Origin: Actinocorallia sp. API 0066
Lineage (GTDB): Bacteria; Actinomycetota; Actinomycetes; Streptosporangiales; Streptosporangiaceae
Reading direction: 5' to 3'
Assembly (NCBI RefSeq): GCF_020991275.1
Contig: NZ_JAJLQY010000006.1
Coordinates: 62,001-126,000, forward strand
Length of the DNA: 64,000 nt
Below the pieces are notes generated by a model. It was given only the letters and a program-made list of their open reading frames with translations. It did not search any database and was not told where the DNA came from. Both the position numbers and the translations under genes were made by a program. Shown in pieces: positions 39,649-49,949 of this stretch (the first letter of the stretch is position 1; each line of letters begins with the position of its first letter).

Positions 39649-41115
39649 TTAGGCGATGGGGCGGGCGGTGGGGGGGATGGGGTAGGGGAGGGCGGTGGTG
39701 CCCTGGAGGTCGCGGTCTACTCGGGAGGCGGCGGCTCGGCCTTCGGCGATGGCCCAGACGATGAGGGACTGGCCTCGGCCCATGTCGCCGGCGACGTAGA
39801 CGCCGTCTACGGAGGTGCGGTAGTCCAGGTTGCGGACTACGTTGCCCCGGCCGTCGAGGTCGACGCCGAGCTGCTCCAGCAGGCCCTCGCGCTGCGGGCC
39901 GAGGAAGCCCATGGAGAGGGTGACGAGTTCGGCGGGGATCTCCCGCTCGGTGCCCTCGATCGGCTTGAAGCCGGTCTGGGGGCCTTCGACGTCCACGAGG
40001 CGCAGCGTCTTGACGTTGCCGTCCTCGTCGGCGGTGAAGCCGAGCGTGTTGACCGCGTAGACCCGGGGGCCGCCCGCGGCCTCCAGCTCCTCGTGCGCGC
40101 TCTCGGTCTTGAACAGGATCGGGAACGTCGGCCACGGCTGGCCGCCGGGCCGCGCGGCGGGCGGCTTCGGCATGATCTCCAGCTGGGTCACCGACGCGGC
40201 GCCCTGGCGCAGCGCGGTGCCGATGCAGTCGGCGCCGGTGTCGCCGCCGCCGATGACGACGACGTGCTTGCCCTCCGCCGAGATCGTCGGCTCCGGCAGG
40301 ACACCCTCGGCGACCTGGTTCGCGATCGGCAGGTACTCCATCGCCTGGTAGACGCCCTTGGCCTCGCGGCCCGGCACGCTGAGGTCGCGCCACACCGTCG
40401 CGCCGCCCGCCAGCACCACCGCGTCGTACTCGGCGCGCAACTCCTCGGCGGTGACGTCCACACCGACGTTGACGCCGGTCCTGAACACCGTGCCCTCGGC
40501 GCGCATCTGGTCGAGCCGCCGCTCGACGTGCCGCTTCTCCATCTTGAACTCGGGGATGCCACGGCGCAGCAGGCCGCCCGCCGCGTCCGCCCGCTCGTAG
40601 ACGACGACGTCGTGCCCGGCGCGCGTCAACTGCTGCGCGGCGGCCAGGCCAGCGGGCCCGGAGCCGACGACGGCGACCTTCTTGCCGGTCTTGACGGCCG
40701 GAGGCTCCGGCTTGACCCAGCCCTCGGCGAACGCCCGGTCGATGATCTCGACCTCGACGCGCTTGATCGTCACCGGGTCCTGGTTGATGCCGAGAACACA
40801 GGCCGTCTCGCAGGGCGCGGGGCACAGCCGCCCGGTGAACTCCGGGAAGTTGTTGGTGGCGTGCAGCCGTTCGATGGCCTCGCGCCAGTCCTGCTTGTAG
40901 ACCAGGTTGTTCCACTCGGGGATGAGGTTCCCCAGGGGACAGCCCTGGTGGCAGAACGGGATGCCGCAGTCCATGCACCGGCTCGCCTGGCGCTCCAGGG
41001 TGGGCCGCTGGAAGTCCTCGTAGACCTCCTTCCAGTCACGGATGCGCACGTCCACCGGCCGCCGGGCCGGCAGCTCCCGCTGCGTGACCTTCAGAAACCC
41101 CTTGGGGTCTGCCAT
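39649..41115 (-). CDS. gltD: Glutamate synthase small subunit (488 aa)
   Basis: Supplies electrons from NADPH to the large subunit. Visible: CMDCGIPFCHQGCPLGN and GRLCPAPCETACVLG (cysteines of the [4Fe-4S] clusters), VAVVGSGPAGLAAAQQLTRAGHDV (FAD) and VVVIGGGDTGADCIGTALRQG (NADPH). The C terminus has DGVYVAGDMGRGQSLIVWAIAEGR. It is 12 bp downstream of gltB, so the two form one operon. Confidence 0.97.
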   Translation of the reverse strand: MADPKGFLKVTQRELPARRPVDVRIRDWKEVYEDFQRPTLERQASRCMDCGIPFCHQGCPLGNLIPEWNNLVYKQDWREAIERLHATNNFPEFTGRLCPAPCETACVLGINQDPVTIKRVEVEIIDRAFAEGWVKPEPPAVKTGKKVAVVGSGPAGLAAAQQLTRAGHDVVVYERADAAGGLLRRGIPEFKMEKRHVERRLDQMRAEGTVFRTGVNVGVDVTAEELRAEYDAVVLAGGATVWRDLSVPGREAKGVYQAMEYLPIANQVAEGVLPEPTISAEGKHVVVIGGGDTGADCIGTALRQGAASVTQLEIMPKPPAARPGGQPWPTFPILFKTESAHEELEAAGGPRVYAVNTLGFTADEDGNVKTLRLVDVEGPQTGFKPIEGTEREIPAELVTLSMGFLGPQREGLLEQLGVDLDGRGNVVRNLDYRTSVDGVYVAGDMGRGQSLIVWAIAEGRAAASRVDRDLQGTTALPYPIPPTARPIA

Positions 41116-41127
41116 TTTCCTCGCCCC

Positions 41128-44100
41128 CTATCCCTGAGCCGCGGCCATGATGGCCTCGTTGACGTCACGGCCCTCGGCCTCGGCCGCGGCCTTGGCTTCG
41201 AGCACCCGCTTGTAGTCGCGCGGCATGATCTTGCTGAACCGCTCCACCGCGGACTCCCACTCGGCGAGCAGCTTCGCCGCGACGGTCGAGCCGGTCTCCT
41301 CGGCGTGCCGGGTGACGAGCGCGTGCAGCGCCTCCCGCTCGTCGTCCGCCAGCGCCTCGATCTCGACCATCTCGGGGTTGACCCGCTGCGGCTTGAGGTC
41401 GAGCACGTAGGCGACGCCGCCGGACATGCCGGCCGCGAGGTTGCGTCCGGTCTGTCCGAGGATGACGACGCGGCCGCCGGTCATGTACTCGAGGCCGTGG
41501 TCGCCCACGCCCTCGACGACGGCCGTCGCGCCGGAGTTCCGGACGCAGAACCGCTCGCCGACCAGGCCGCGCAGGAACACCTCGCCGGAGGTCGCGCCGT
41601 ACAGGAGCACGTTGCCCGCGATGATCTGGTCCTCGGCGTTGAACTGGGCGGCCGGGTCGGGCTGGACGGTGATCCGCCCGCCGGACAGGCCCTTGCCCAG
41701 GTAGTCGTTGGAGTCGCCGACCAGGCGCAGCGTGATGCCGCGCGGCACGAACGCGCCGAACGAGTTCCCGGCCGAGCCGGTGAAGGTGATGTCGATGGTG
41801 TCGTCGGGCAGGCCCTCGCCGCCCCACTTCTTGGTGACCTCGTGGCCGAGCATGGTGCCGACGGTCCGGTTGACGTTCCGGATCGGCAGCTCCAGGCGTA
41901 CCCGGTCGCCGAACGCGACGGCGCCCTCGGCGAGCTGGATCAGCGTGTTGTCGAGCGCCTTCTCCAGCCCGTGGTCCTGGACGGTGACGCAGCGCAGCGC
42001 GGCGCCCTCGCGCAGTTCGGGCGTGTGGAAGATCGGCGACAGGTCGAGGCCGGACGCCTTCCAGTGGTCCACCGCGGCCCGGGTCTCCAGCACGCCGACC
42101 TGGCCGATGGCCTCGTCCAGGGTGCGGAAGCCGAGTTCGGCGAGCAGCTCGCGGACCTCCTGCGCGACGAACTCGAAGAAGTTCACCACAAACTCGGGCT
42201 TGCCGGAGAACCGCTCGCGCAGCACCGGGTTCTGGGTGGCGACGCCGACCGGGCAGGTGTCCAGGTGGCAGACGCGCATCATGACGCAGCCGGACACGAC
42301 GAGCGGCGCGGTAGCGAAGCCGTACTCTTCGGCGCCCAGGAGGGCGGCGATGACGACGTCGCGGCCGGTCTTCATCTGCCCGTCGGCCTGGACGACGATC
42401 CTGTCGCGCAGGCCGTTCAGCAGCAGCGTCTGCTGGGTCTCGGCGAGGCCGAGCTCCCAGGGGGCGCCCGCGTGCTTGAGCGACGTCAGCGGGGACGCGC
42501 CGGTGCCGCCGTCGTGGCCGGAGATGAGCACCACGTCGGCGTGCGCCTTGGACACGCCGGCCGCGACCGTGCCGACGCCGACCTCGGAGACGAGCTTCAC
42601 GTGGACGCGCGCCGCCGGGTTGGCGTTCTTCAGGTCGTGGATGAGCTGGGCGAGGTCCTCGATCGAGTAGATGTCGTGGTGCGGGGGCGGCGAGATGAGG
42701 CCGACGCCGGGCGTGGAGTGCCGGGTCTTCGCCACCCACGGGTACACCTTGTGGCCGGGCAGCTGGCCGCCCTCGCCGGGCTTGGCGCCCTGCGCCATCT
42801 TGATCTGGATGTCGTCGGCGTTCGTCAGGTACTCCGACGTCACGCCGAACCGGCCGGACGCGACCTGCTTGATCGCCGAGCGGCGGGAGTCGCCGTTGGC
42901 GTCGGGGGTGAACCGGGCCGGGTCCTCGCCGCCCTCACCGGTGTTGGACTTGGCGCCCAGCCGGTTCATCGCGATCGCGAGGGTCTCGTGCGCCTCGGCG
43001 GAGATCGAGCCGTAGGACATCGCGCCGGTGGAGAACCGCTTCACGATCTCCGCGACGGACTCGACCTCGTCGATCGGCACGGGCCGCCGGTCGGCCTTGA
43101 ACCCGAACAGGCCGCGCAGCGTCATCAGCTGGGCGGACTGGTCGTCGACCAGCCGGGTGTACTCCTTGAAGATCTCGTACTGCCGCGTCCGGGTGGCGTG
43201 CTGCAGCTTGAAGACGGTCTGCGGGTTGAACAGGTGCGGTTCGCCCTCGCGCCGCCACTGGTACTCGCCGCCGACCTCAAGGGTGCGGTGGGACAGCTCG
43301 TTGCCGTTGGCCGGGTAGGCGCGGACGTGCCGGGCGGCGACCTCGCGGGCCACCTCGGCGAACCCGATGCCGCCCATCTCCGAGGACGTGCCGGTGAAGG
43401 CGTAGTCGACGACCTCGGCGCCCAGGCCGATCGCCTGGAAGATCTGCGCGCCGGTGTAGGACGCGACGGTCGAGACGCCGATCTTGGACATGACCTTGAG
43501 GACGCCCTTGCCGTACGCCTTGACGAGGTTGCGCGCGGCCTTGGTCTCGTCGACGGCGGTGAGGTCGCCGGAGCGGACGAGGTCCTGGACCGTCTCGATC
43601 GCCAGGTACGGGTTGACGGCGGAGGCGCCGTAGCCGATGAGGAGCGCCATGTGGTGGCACTCGCGGGCGTCGCCCGCCTCGACCACAAGGCCGACCCGGG
43701 TGCGGGTCTTCTCGCGGATGAGGTGGTGGTGCACGGTGCCGGTGAGCAGCAGCGACGGGATCGCGGCGAGCGCGGAGTCGGCGCCGCGGTCGGAGAGCAC
43801 GATCATCCGGGCGCCGGCGGCGATCTCGCGGGACACCTCGGAGCAGATCTCGTCGAGGCGCTTGCGCAGGGCCTCGCCGCCGCCCGCCACCGGGTAGGTG
43901 CCGTGCACGACGTGCGCCTGGAGGTGCGGCAGCGAGCCTTCGTCGTTGATGTGGATGATCTTGGCGAGCTCGTCGTTGTCGATGATCGGGGTCGACAGGA
44001 CGAGACGCTGACAGGAGTGCGGGCCCGGGTCGAGCAGGTTGCCCTCGGGGCCGAGCGTGGACTGCAGCGAAGTGATCATCTCTTCGCGGATGGCGTCCAG

Positions 44101-45681
44101 CGGCGGGTTGGTGACCTGCGCGAACAGCTGCTTGAAGTACTCGAACAGCAGCCGCGGCCGCTCCGACAGGGCGGCGACGGGCGTGTCGGTGCCCATCGAG
44201 CCGATCGGCTCGGCGCCGGTGGTGGCCATCGGCGACAGGATGATCCGCAGTTCCTCGTTGGTGTAGCCGAAGGTCTGCTGGCGCCGGACCAGGGTGTCGT
44301 GGGTGGGCACCTCGCGCTCGCGCGGAGGCAGCTCCTCAAAGCGGACGAGGCCCTCGTCGAGCCACTCCTGGTAGGGGTGCTCGGCCGCGAGTGACGCCTT
44401 GACCTCGTCGTCCTCGACGATCCGGCCGGCCTCGGTGTCCACCACAAAGATCTTGCCGGGCTGGAGGCGGCCCTTGCGGACGACCTTGGCCGGGTCGATG
44501 TCGAGCACGCCGGACTCCGACGACAGCACGACGAGGCCGTCCTCGGTCACCCAGAAGCGGCCGGGACGCAGCCCGTTGCGGTCCAGCACGGCGCCGACGA
44601 CGGTGCCGTCGGTGAAGGAGACGGACGCGGGGCCGTCCCACGCCTCCATCAGGGTCGAGTGGAACTCGTAGAACGCCCGCCGGGCGGGGTCCATCTCGGT
44701 GTGGTTCTCCCACGCCTCGGGGATCATCATGAGCACCGCGTGGGGCAGCGACCGGCCGCCCAGGTGCAGCAGCTCCAGCGCCTCGTCGAACGACGCGGTG
44801 TCGGACGCCTCGATGTCGATCACCGGGAAGATCCGGGAGATGTCGCCGGGCAGCACGTCGGAGGCGAGCAGCGCCTCGCGCGCGCGCATCCAGTTCCGGT
44901 TCCCCTTGACGGTGTTGATCTCACCGTTGTGAGCGAGGTACCGGTACGGGTGCGCCAGCTCCCACGCCGGGAAGGTGTTGGTGGAGAACCGCGAGTGGAC
45001 GAGCGCGATCGCCGAGTCGAAGCGGCGGTCGGACAGGTCGGGGAAGAACGGCTCCAGCTGGGGCGTGGTCAGCATGCCCTTGTAGACGATGGTCCGGCTG
45101 GACAGGCTCGGGAAGTACACCCGGACGTCCTGCTCGATCCGCTCGCGGGCGCAGAACACCACGCGGTCCAGCTCCAGGCCGGTGCGTCCGGCGAAGGGGC
45201 CGTCGGCGGAGGCGGTCAGGAACAGCTGGCTGAAGTGCGGCATGACGCGGCGGGCCGCGGGGCCGCAGAAGTTCGGGTCGACGGGCAGCTCACGCCAGCC
45301 CAGCACGGTCAGCCCCTCCTCGGCCGCGACGGCGTGGATGTGCGCCACCGCGGCGGCACGTTCCTCGGCGTCGGCGGGCAGGAAGGCGAGGCCCGCGGCG
45401 TAGGCGCCGGCCTCGGGCAGGTCGAAGTCCACGACAGTGCGGAAGAACGCGTCGGGGATCTGGGTGAGGATGCCGACACCGTCGCCGTCATCGGGCTCGG
45501 CGCCGACCGCGCCGCGGTGGTCGAGGTTCCGCAGGACCGTCAGGGCGTGCTCGACGATCTCGTGGCTCTTGCGCCCGTGCAGGTCGGCCACCATGCCGAC
45601 GCCGCAGGCGTCGTGCTCGTTGGCCGGGTCGTAGAGCCCCTGCGCTTCGGGCTGACCAGGTGTGAGGGCAGCAGCCGCCAT
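41128..45681 (-). CDS. gltB: Glutamate synthase large subunit (1517 aa)
   Basis: Makes two glutamates from glutamine and 2-oxoglutarate. The ATG at 45681 is preceded by GGGAGG and is preferred to a TTG nine codons earlier. The N-terminal amidotransferase begins at Cys26 ([16 protein letters not shown]), a short propeptide being removed. The central domain includes [29 protein letters not shown]. The FMN/Fe-S part has [19 protein letters not shown] and [21 protein letters not shown] (3Fe-4S). The C-terminal beta helix has [10 protein letters not shown] and [22 protein letters not shown]. Full length for the family. Confidence 0.97.
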   Translation of the reverse strand: MAAAALTPGQPEAQGLYDPANEHDACGVGMVADLHGRKSHEIVEHALTVLRNLDHRGAVGAEPDDGDGVGILTQIPDAFFRTVVDFDLPEAGAYAAGLAFLPADAEERAAAVAHIHAVAAEEGLTVLGWRELPVDPNFCGPAARRVMPHFSQLFLTASADGPFAGRTGLELDRVVFCARERIEQDVRVYFPSLSSRTIVYKGMLTTPQLEPFFPDLSDRRFDSAIALVHSRFSTNTFPAWELAHPYRYLAHNGEINTVKGNRNWMRAREALLASDVLPGDISRIFPVIDIEASDTASFDEALELLHLGGRSLPHAVLMMIPEAWENHTEMDPARRAFYEFHSTLMEAWDGPASVSFTDGTVVGAVLDRNGLRPGRFWVTEDGLVVLSSESGVLDIDPAKVVRKGRLQPGKIFVVDTEAGRIVEDDEVKASLAAEHPYQEWLDEGLVRFEELPPREREVPTHDTLVRRQQTFGYTNEELRIILSPMATTGAEPIGSMGTDTPVAALSERPRLLFEYFKQLFAQVTNPPLDAIREEMITSLQSTLGPEGNLLDPGPHSCQRLVLSTPIIDNDELAKIIHINDEGSLPHLQAHVVHGTYPVAGGGEALRKRLDEICSEVSREIAAGARMIVLSDRGADSALAAIPSLLLTGTVHHHLIREKTRTRVGLVVEAGDARECHHMALLIGYGASAVNPYLAIETVQDLVRSGDLTAVDETKAARNLVKAYGKGVLKVMSKIGVSTVASYTGAQIFQAIGLGAEVVDYAFTGTSSEMGGIGFAEVAREVAARHVRAYPANGNELSHRTLEVGGEYQWRREGEPHLFNPQTVFKLQHATRTRQYEIFKEYTRLVDDQSAQLMTLRGLFGFKADRRPVPIDEVESVAEIVKRFSTGAMSYGSISAEAHETLAIAMNRLGAKSNTGEGGEDPARFTPDANGDSRRSAIKQVASGRFGVTSEYLTNADDIQIKMAQGAKPGEGGQLPGHKVYPWVAKTRHSTPGVGLISPPPHHDIYSIEDLAQLIHDLKNANPAARVHVKLVSEVGVGTVAAGVSKAHADVVLISGHDGGTGASPLTSLKHAGAPWELGLAETQQTLLLNGLRDRIVVQADGQMKTGRDVVIAALLGAEEYGFATAPLVVSGCVMMRVCHLDTCPVGVATQNPVLRERFSGKPEFVVNFFEFVAQEVRELLAELGFRTLDEAIGQVGVLETRAAVDHWKASGLDLSPIFHTPELREGAALRCVTVQDHGLEKALDNTLIQLAEGAVAFGDRVRLELPIRNVNRTVGTMLGHEVTKKWGGEGLPDDTIDITFTGSAGNSFGAFVPRGITLRLVGDSNDYLGKGLSGGRITVQPDPAAQFNAEDQIIAGNVLLYGATSGEVFLRGLVGERFCVRNSGATAVVEGVGDHGLEYMTGGRVVILGQTGRNLAAGMSGGVAYVLDLKPQRVNPEMVEIEALADDEREALHALVTRHAEETGSTVAAKLLAEWESAVERFSKIMPRDYKRVLEAKAAAEAEGRDVNEAIMAAAQG

Positions 45682-45708
45682 CAACCCTCCCGTAAAGTTC
45701 ACTGTCAA

Positions 45709-45998
45709 CTGACCAGTGCAGTTCGGGACGGCGTTGGCCCTGCTGCGAGTATTACTTAAAGGTTACATCAATGCCCAGATCATGCCCGACTGGGTGGGTT
45801 GGCGAAACTTTCGAGTTCGAATCCTTTCGCCGGTAGCTGTCTTCGTCGATCAGCTCCAGGGCACGCCGTCGGCCGGTCCTTGAATCCTTACGGGTCAAGG
45901 CCGTCCTGTATGCCTACCCCATCATAGCCGGACAAACCAGACCCTCCAGGTCTAGACCTGTCCGTTCACCCGTGATCAACCTCACGGAAACACGCAGG
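45709..45998. promoter_or_regulatory. gltB upstream region with a GlnR-like half site
   Basis: No gene is seen in these 290 bp. On the minus strand GTAAC-N6-GTAAT (45751..45766) resembles part of a GlnR box. A GGCGAAACTTTCGAG segment at about 45801 could be a second element. The region is less GC-rich than its surroundings. The right part also holds the 3' end of the 46-kb gene pair. Confidence 0.35.
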
Positions 45999-46934
45999 TC
46001 ATCCGGCCGCGCGGGTGTAGAGCGCGTCCGCCTCGGCCGCCGTCACCAGCAGTGAGAGCAGCGGGCGGCTGCCCTCGTCACCGGTGCCATCGAAGCGTTG
46101 CACCCAGCTCACAACCGCGTAGTGCCCCATCGCTATTCCACGGGCCATGCTGTACCCCTGCCCGAAGAACTCGGGCGCGGCGTCGGGGACCCTGACAAAA
46201 CCGGCGCGACCTGCCCCAAAGGCCCTGACGACGGCGTCGGCGGCGTCGGAGTCCTTGAGGTTGTAGACGGCGACGAGGGCCGCGAACCCCTTCTTCGGGT
46301 CCGTGTAAAGTCCGCGCACCGCCTGACTGCATCCGGCCTTGCCGAGCGCGTCGGTCAGGCCGGTGCCCCAGACCGCGTCCGCGCAGTCCTCGTCGAGCAC
46401 CGCCGCCCGCCGGACGATCTTGGCGTCGGCCGTCTCGTCGGTGAGCGAGCCCTTGGGGAACATCTCCTCGGCTGTCAGGGGCTCCGGATCCTCCGCCCTG
46501 CTGGCGATCTCGGTGAACACGTCGGTGGAAGGCGAGAACGAGTAGGTGCCGGGCGCGAAACCCGTCAGCTCCGGCTGACCCAGTTGGACCGCGCCATCAT
46601 CGGCGCCGCCTCCGTCGTCGCCGGGCCACAGGACGACGACCAGGGCCAGCGCCACCACGGCCAGGGCGACCAGGGCGGCGGCCGCGCCGAAGAACAGCCG
46701 GGACTGCTTCTTCCGGCGGGCGCGCGCCTGCGGGCCTCCCCCGCCCGGCTTACCCGGCGTGCCCTTGCGCGCACCCTCGCGGCCGCCTTCGGCCTTCCTC
46801 CGCGCCTCCCGCGCGTCCTCCGGCCGCACGACGGGGTTGGGCCCCGTGGGCGCGGCGGGCGGCACCGGACGCCGGGCGGGCCCCGGCCCCGGACGGGGTG
46901 CGGGGTGCCCTGGACGGCGGTAGGGGTCGCTCAT
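45999..46934 (-). CDS. Single-pass membrane protein of unknown function, copy 1 (311 aa)
   Basis: A proline-rich cytoplasmic head (1-70), a basic stretch, one membrane helix (about 80-103), then an extracellular domain. The outer domain has DEDCADAVWGTGLTDALGKAGCSQAVRGLYTDPKKGFAALVAVYNLKDSDAADAVV and GIAMGHYAVVSWVQRFDG, which match the neighbour at 46931. Two cysteines may form a disulphide. The function is not known. Confidence 0.75.
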   Translation of the reverse strand: MSDPYRRPGHPAPRPGPGPARRPVPPAAPTGPNPVVRPEDAREARRKAEGGREGARKGTPGKPGGGGPQARARRKKQSRLFFGAAAALVALAVVALALVVVLWPGDDGGGADDGAVQLGQPELTGFAPGTYSFSPSTDVFTEIASRAEDPEPLTAEEMFPKGSLTDETADAKIVRRAAVLDEDCADAVWGTGLTDALGKAGCSQAVRGLYTDPKKGFAALVAVYNLKDSDAADAVVRAFGAGRAGFVRVPDAAPEFFGQGYSMARGIAMGHYAVVSWVQRFDGTGDEGSRPLLSLLVTAAEADALYTRAAG

Positions 46935-47722
46935 CGGGGGTCGAGCAGCACGATCCGGCCCCAGGCGAACTCCTCGGGCTTCTGCACGGCGAGGCTCGTG
47001 TCGATCAGCTCGTTCATCGCCGCCGGCGGCTCGCCGTCCGCCCTGCCGACCCAGCTCATGATCACGTAGTGGCCGATGGCCTGGCTGTAGGCGGCGGTGA
47101 ACCCCGACCCGAAGTCGGGCGCGCCCTCGATCTCCGGCGCCCGGACAAAACCGCCGTTCAGCGCCGGATCAAGCGAGTTCAGGACCTGCTGGGCCGCCCG
47201 CTGGTCCACGACGTTCACCGCGACGAACACGCCCGCGTACTGACCGTCGTCGGACAGGTAGCCCGCGCGGGCCACCTGGGTGCACTTGCCGCGCGCCAGC
47301 GTCTGCGGGAGCAGCTCGCCCCAGACGGCGGCGGCGCAGTCCTCGGTGACCTCGGCGGTCTTCAGGGTGAACGTGTACTTGCGGTAGGTGACCTTCTTCA
47401 TGCCGTCGAAGAGCTCGCCCTTGGTGAACGGGCGGATGTCGCCGTCACGCGAGGCGACCTTGCCCGCGTCCTGGCCCGGCGACTGCGGCACGTACACGTC
47501 GGGGACGGGGCCCTGCGCCGTCTCCTCGCCCGCGGCGCCGTCGGACGGCCGGAAGAGGAACCACGCGGCGGCGCCAGCGGCGACCAGCACGAGGACGACG
47601 AGCACGGCGACGACCGCCTTGCCCACACCCCCGCGACCCGCCGGCTCCGGCCAGATCTCCTCGTCGGCGGGCTTCGTCCGCGCGCTCGTTCCGCCCACCG
47701 CTCCTCCAGACATTCCAGACAT
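46931..47722 (-). CDS. Single-pass membrane protein of unknown function, copy 2 (263 aa)
   Basis: Layout as in the next gene: short head, membrane helix at about 35-57, outer domain with TEDCAAAVWGELLPQTLARGKCTQVARAGYLSDDGQYAGVFVAVNVVDQRAAQQV and AIGHYVIMSWVGRADGE. It overlaps the copy 1 start (ATGA), so both are made together. The pair clearly arose by duplication. Confidence 0.75.
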   Translation of the reverse strand: MSGMSGGAVGGTSARTKPADEEIWPEPAGRGGVGKAVVAVLVVLVLVAAGAAAWFLFRPSDGAAGEETAQGPVPDVYVPQSPGQDAGKVASRDGDIRPFTKGELFDGMKKVTYRKYTFTLKTAEVTEDCAAAVWGELLPQTLARGKCTQVARAGYLSDDGQYAGVFVAVNVVDQRAAQQVLNSLDPALNGGFVRAPEIEGAPDFGSGFTAAYSQAIGHYVIMSWVGRADGEPPAAMNELIDTSLAVQKPEEFAWGRIVLLDPR

Positions 47723-47772
47723 CGCGTCGAGAGCTTACCGATCCCGGCCGCTCCCGGCCCGTCAAACGCCGT

Positions 47773-47796
47773 CCCCGGACCCGCGCGGGCCCGGGG
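47773..47796. terminator. Hairpin after lgt
   Basis: CCCCGG-A-CCCGC pairs with GCGGG-C-CCGGGG, 13 bp past the lgt stop, with one mismatch. A likely terminator for the lgt gene. Confidence 0.5.
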
Positions 47797-47808
47797 CGGC
47801 ACGAGGGG

Positions 47809-49047
47809 TCAGGCGCGGTCCTTGACCGCCTCTCCTTCGCGCTCAGGGTCCTCGGCGTGCTCCTGCGCGGAGCCGCCCGGCTCCTGGACGGGCGTCGCCT
47901 CGGCGGCGGCCTCGTCCCCGGCGTCCTCGGTCTTGGCCTTGGGCTCGTCTTCCGCGTCTGTGTCCGCGGCCTCGGCCTTCGTCGCCTCCGGGGCGTCGTC
48001 CTCCGGCTCGTCCGGCGCGGCCTTGGCGCTCTTCGGCTCGTCGCCGTCCTCCGCCGCCTCCTCGGCTGCCTCGGCTTCGGCGGCCGCCTTCTCGGCGGCC
48101 TCGGCGCGGCGCTCCGGCGGGATCGCCGACAGGTCCTCGGTCGGCTCGGTGTCGGCGGGGTCGAGCGGCGCGGCGGCGGCGGGCGCGTCCGGGAAGTAGC
48201 TGTGGCCGCCGTCCAGGCGCTCGGGGACGCTCCCCTTGCCGCGGTTCAGGTACAGGTAGGCGACGGCCGCCAGGAACAGCACGACCGACGTGTAGAGGTT
48301 CAGCCGCAGGCCCAGGAACTCGTGCGCGTTGTCGACGCGCAGCAGCTCGATCCAGCCACGGCCCAGCGTGTAACCCGCGACGTACAGCGCGAACGTGCGG
48401 CCGTGGTTGAGGTTCCACCTCTTGCCCGCCCAGATCAGCACGACGGCCAGGGCCGCGCACCAGAGCGACTCGTACAGGAACGTCGGGTGGTAGGTGCCCA
48501 CGTCCGCGTACTCCGGGAGCACCATGCCGTAGGTGTCCTTCGGCCTGTGCGCGAGGTCGATCTCCACCGCCCACGGCAGCGAACTCGGCCGTCCGTAGAG
48601 CTCCTGGTTCCACCAGTTGCCCCACCTGCCGATCGCCTGCGCCAGCGCGATGCCCGGCGCGACCGCGTCGGCCAGCGGCGCCAGCCGCACCCCCTTCTGG
48701 CGGCAGCCGATCCAGGCGCCCAGCGCGCCCAGCGCGACGGCCCCCCAGATGCCCAGGCCGCCCTGCCAGATCTTCAGCGCGTCCACCGGGTTCCGGCCGT
48801 CGCCGAAGTACATCTGGTAGTCGGTGACCACGTGGTACAGACGCCCGCCGACCAGGCCGAACGGGACGGCCCACACCGCCACGTCGATGACGGTGCCGGG
48901 CTCACCGCCCTTGGCGACCCAGCGCCGGTCACCCAGCCAGACGGCGACGATCACACCGAGGATGATCATCAGGGCGTAGGCGCGGAGCGGGAACGGACCG
49001 AGGTGCCAGACGCCCTGCGACGGGCTCGGGATCGAGGCGAGCTGCAT
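47809..49047 (-). CDS. lgt: Prolipoprotein diacylglyceryl transferase (412 aa, long acidic tail)
   Basis: Transfers diacylglycerol to the lipobox cysteine. The ATG at 49047 begins MQLASIPSPSQGVWHLGPFPLRAYALMIILG; a start 13 codons upstream is less likely. The Lgt signature is IALAQAIGRWGNWWNQELYGRPSSLPWAVEI, with Arg and Asn residues of the active site. About seven membrane segments end near residue 275. After that about 135 residues are acidic, Ala/Glu/Asp-rich and low complexity (EAAEKAAAEAEAAEEAAED). Such tails are common in actinobacterial Lgt, but this one is long. Confidence 0.95.
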   Translation of the reverse strand: MQLASIPSPSQGVWHLGPFPLRAYALMIILGVIVAVWLGDRRWVAKGGEPGTVIDVAVWAVPFGLVGGRLYHVVTDYQMYFGDGRNPVDALKIWQGGLGIWGAVALGALGAWIGCRQKGVRLAPLADAVAPGIALAQAIGRWGNWWNQELYGRPSSLPWAVEIDLAHRPKDTYGMVLPEYADVGTYHPTFLYESLWCAALAVVLIWAGKRWNLNHGRTFALYVAGYTLGRGWIELLRVDNAHEFLGLRLNLYTSVVLFLAAVAYLYLNRGKGSVPERLDGGHSYFPDAPAAAAPLDPADTEPTEDLSAIPPERRAEAAEKAAAEAEAAEEAAEDGDEPKSAKAAPDEPEDDAPEATKAEAADTDAEDEPKAKTEDAGDEAAAEATPVQEPGGSAQEHAEDPEREGEAVKDRA

Positions 49048-49090
49048 GACGGTGACGTTACCGCGTCCGGCGGCCTTCTCGGGCACAGGA

Positions 49091-49118
49091 AAGGCGGCGG
49101 GATCACGCCCGCCGCCTT
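49091..49118. terminator. Hairpin after the DsbA-like gene
   Basis: AAGGCGGCGGG (49091..49101) pairs with CCCGCCGCCTT (49108..49118) 13 bp after the stop. Confidence 0.7.
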
Positions 49119-49131
49119 ACGGAGCCGTCCG

Positions 49132-49875
49132 TCAGGACGCCTCTTGGACCGCCTTGGCGAGATCGTCTCCCGACCACGCCTGATCGGTGACGTTCTTGCC
49201 GTTCAGCACGATCGTCGGGGTGGACTGCACGCCCGCCGTGTTGAACGCGTGGTCCGTCATCGCCTGGACCTGCGCGCCCTTCTCGCCGTTGTTCACGCAC
49301 GACTCGAACGCGGCGCCGCTGACGCCGTAGTCGGCGGCCCAGGAGATGAGGTCGGCGTTCTCGAACCCGACCTTGCCCTCCTTGGGCTGCTCGGCGAACA
49401 GCCGGTCGTGGAACTTGATCCAGTTGTCGCCGGGGGCGCACAGCGCGGCGTTGGCGGCCCGCTCGGAGTTGCCCTTCAGCGGGTCCTGCCCGAACAGCCG
49501 GAACGGCCGGTAGACGACCTTGACCTTGCCCTCGGCGGCGAGCTGCTTGATGGTGTTGCCCGAGCTCTCCTCCAGGCCCTTGCAGGCCGGGCACTGGAAG
49601 TCCTCGTAGACCTCCAGGACGGGCGCGGTGACGCCCTCCTTGGCCATCACGACCGAGCCGTCGTCCTGACGGCTCGTGGGCGCCAGCGGCCCGGTGTAGG
49701 CGGGCTCGTCCTTGCCGGCGTCCGCCATCACCACGACGCCCACGGCCACCGCGATCAGCGCGAGCGCGCCGCCCGCCACCGCCAGCGTCTTGACCTGCTT
49801 GTCGCGGCGCGCCTCCAGCTTGCGCTGCTCGGCGATCCGCTCCCGCGCGGAACGCTCCCGCGAAGCCTTGCCCAT
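49132..49875 (-). CDS. DsbA-like thiol-disulphide oxidoreductase, membrane-anchored (247 aa)
   Basis: ATG at 49873..49875 with AGGGG upstream. A basic N terminus is followed by one membrane helix (about 30-51), then a thioredoxin-fold domain with EVYEDFQCPACKGLEESSG (CPAC active site), a helical insert, and TPTIVLNGKNV with the cis-Pro. It belongs to the DsbA/thioredoxin_4 family. It is 74 bp downstream of the MauE-like gene and was probably made together with it. Confidence 0.88.
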   Translation of the reverse strand: MGKASRERSARERIAEQRKLEARRDKQVKTLAVAGGALALIAVAVGVVVMADAGKDEPAYTGPLAPTSRQDDGSVVMAKEGVTAPVLEVYEDFQCPACKGLEESSGNTIKQLAAEGKVKVVYRPFRLFGQDPLKGNSERAANAALCAPGDNWIKFHDRLFAEQPKEGKVGFENADLISWAADYGVSGAAFESCVNNGEKGAQVQAMTDHAFNTAGVQSTPTIVLNGKNVTDQAWSGDDLAKAVQEAS

Positions 49876-49949
49876 CGCGATCCCCTTCGATCGTTTGTCT
49901 TTCGCCGCGCCCGGCGCGTGTGTCTCTCGTCGCGCGGGGCGGGAGGCCC

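Noticed and set aside
40093-44394. A 1433-codon open frame on the plus strand over gltB and gltD
   Set aside because: It is the antisense shadow of two highly conserved genes in GC-rich DNA; its translation is low-complexity (Arg, Gly, Val, Asp, His) with no domain.
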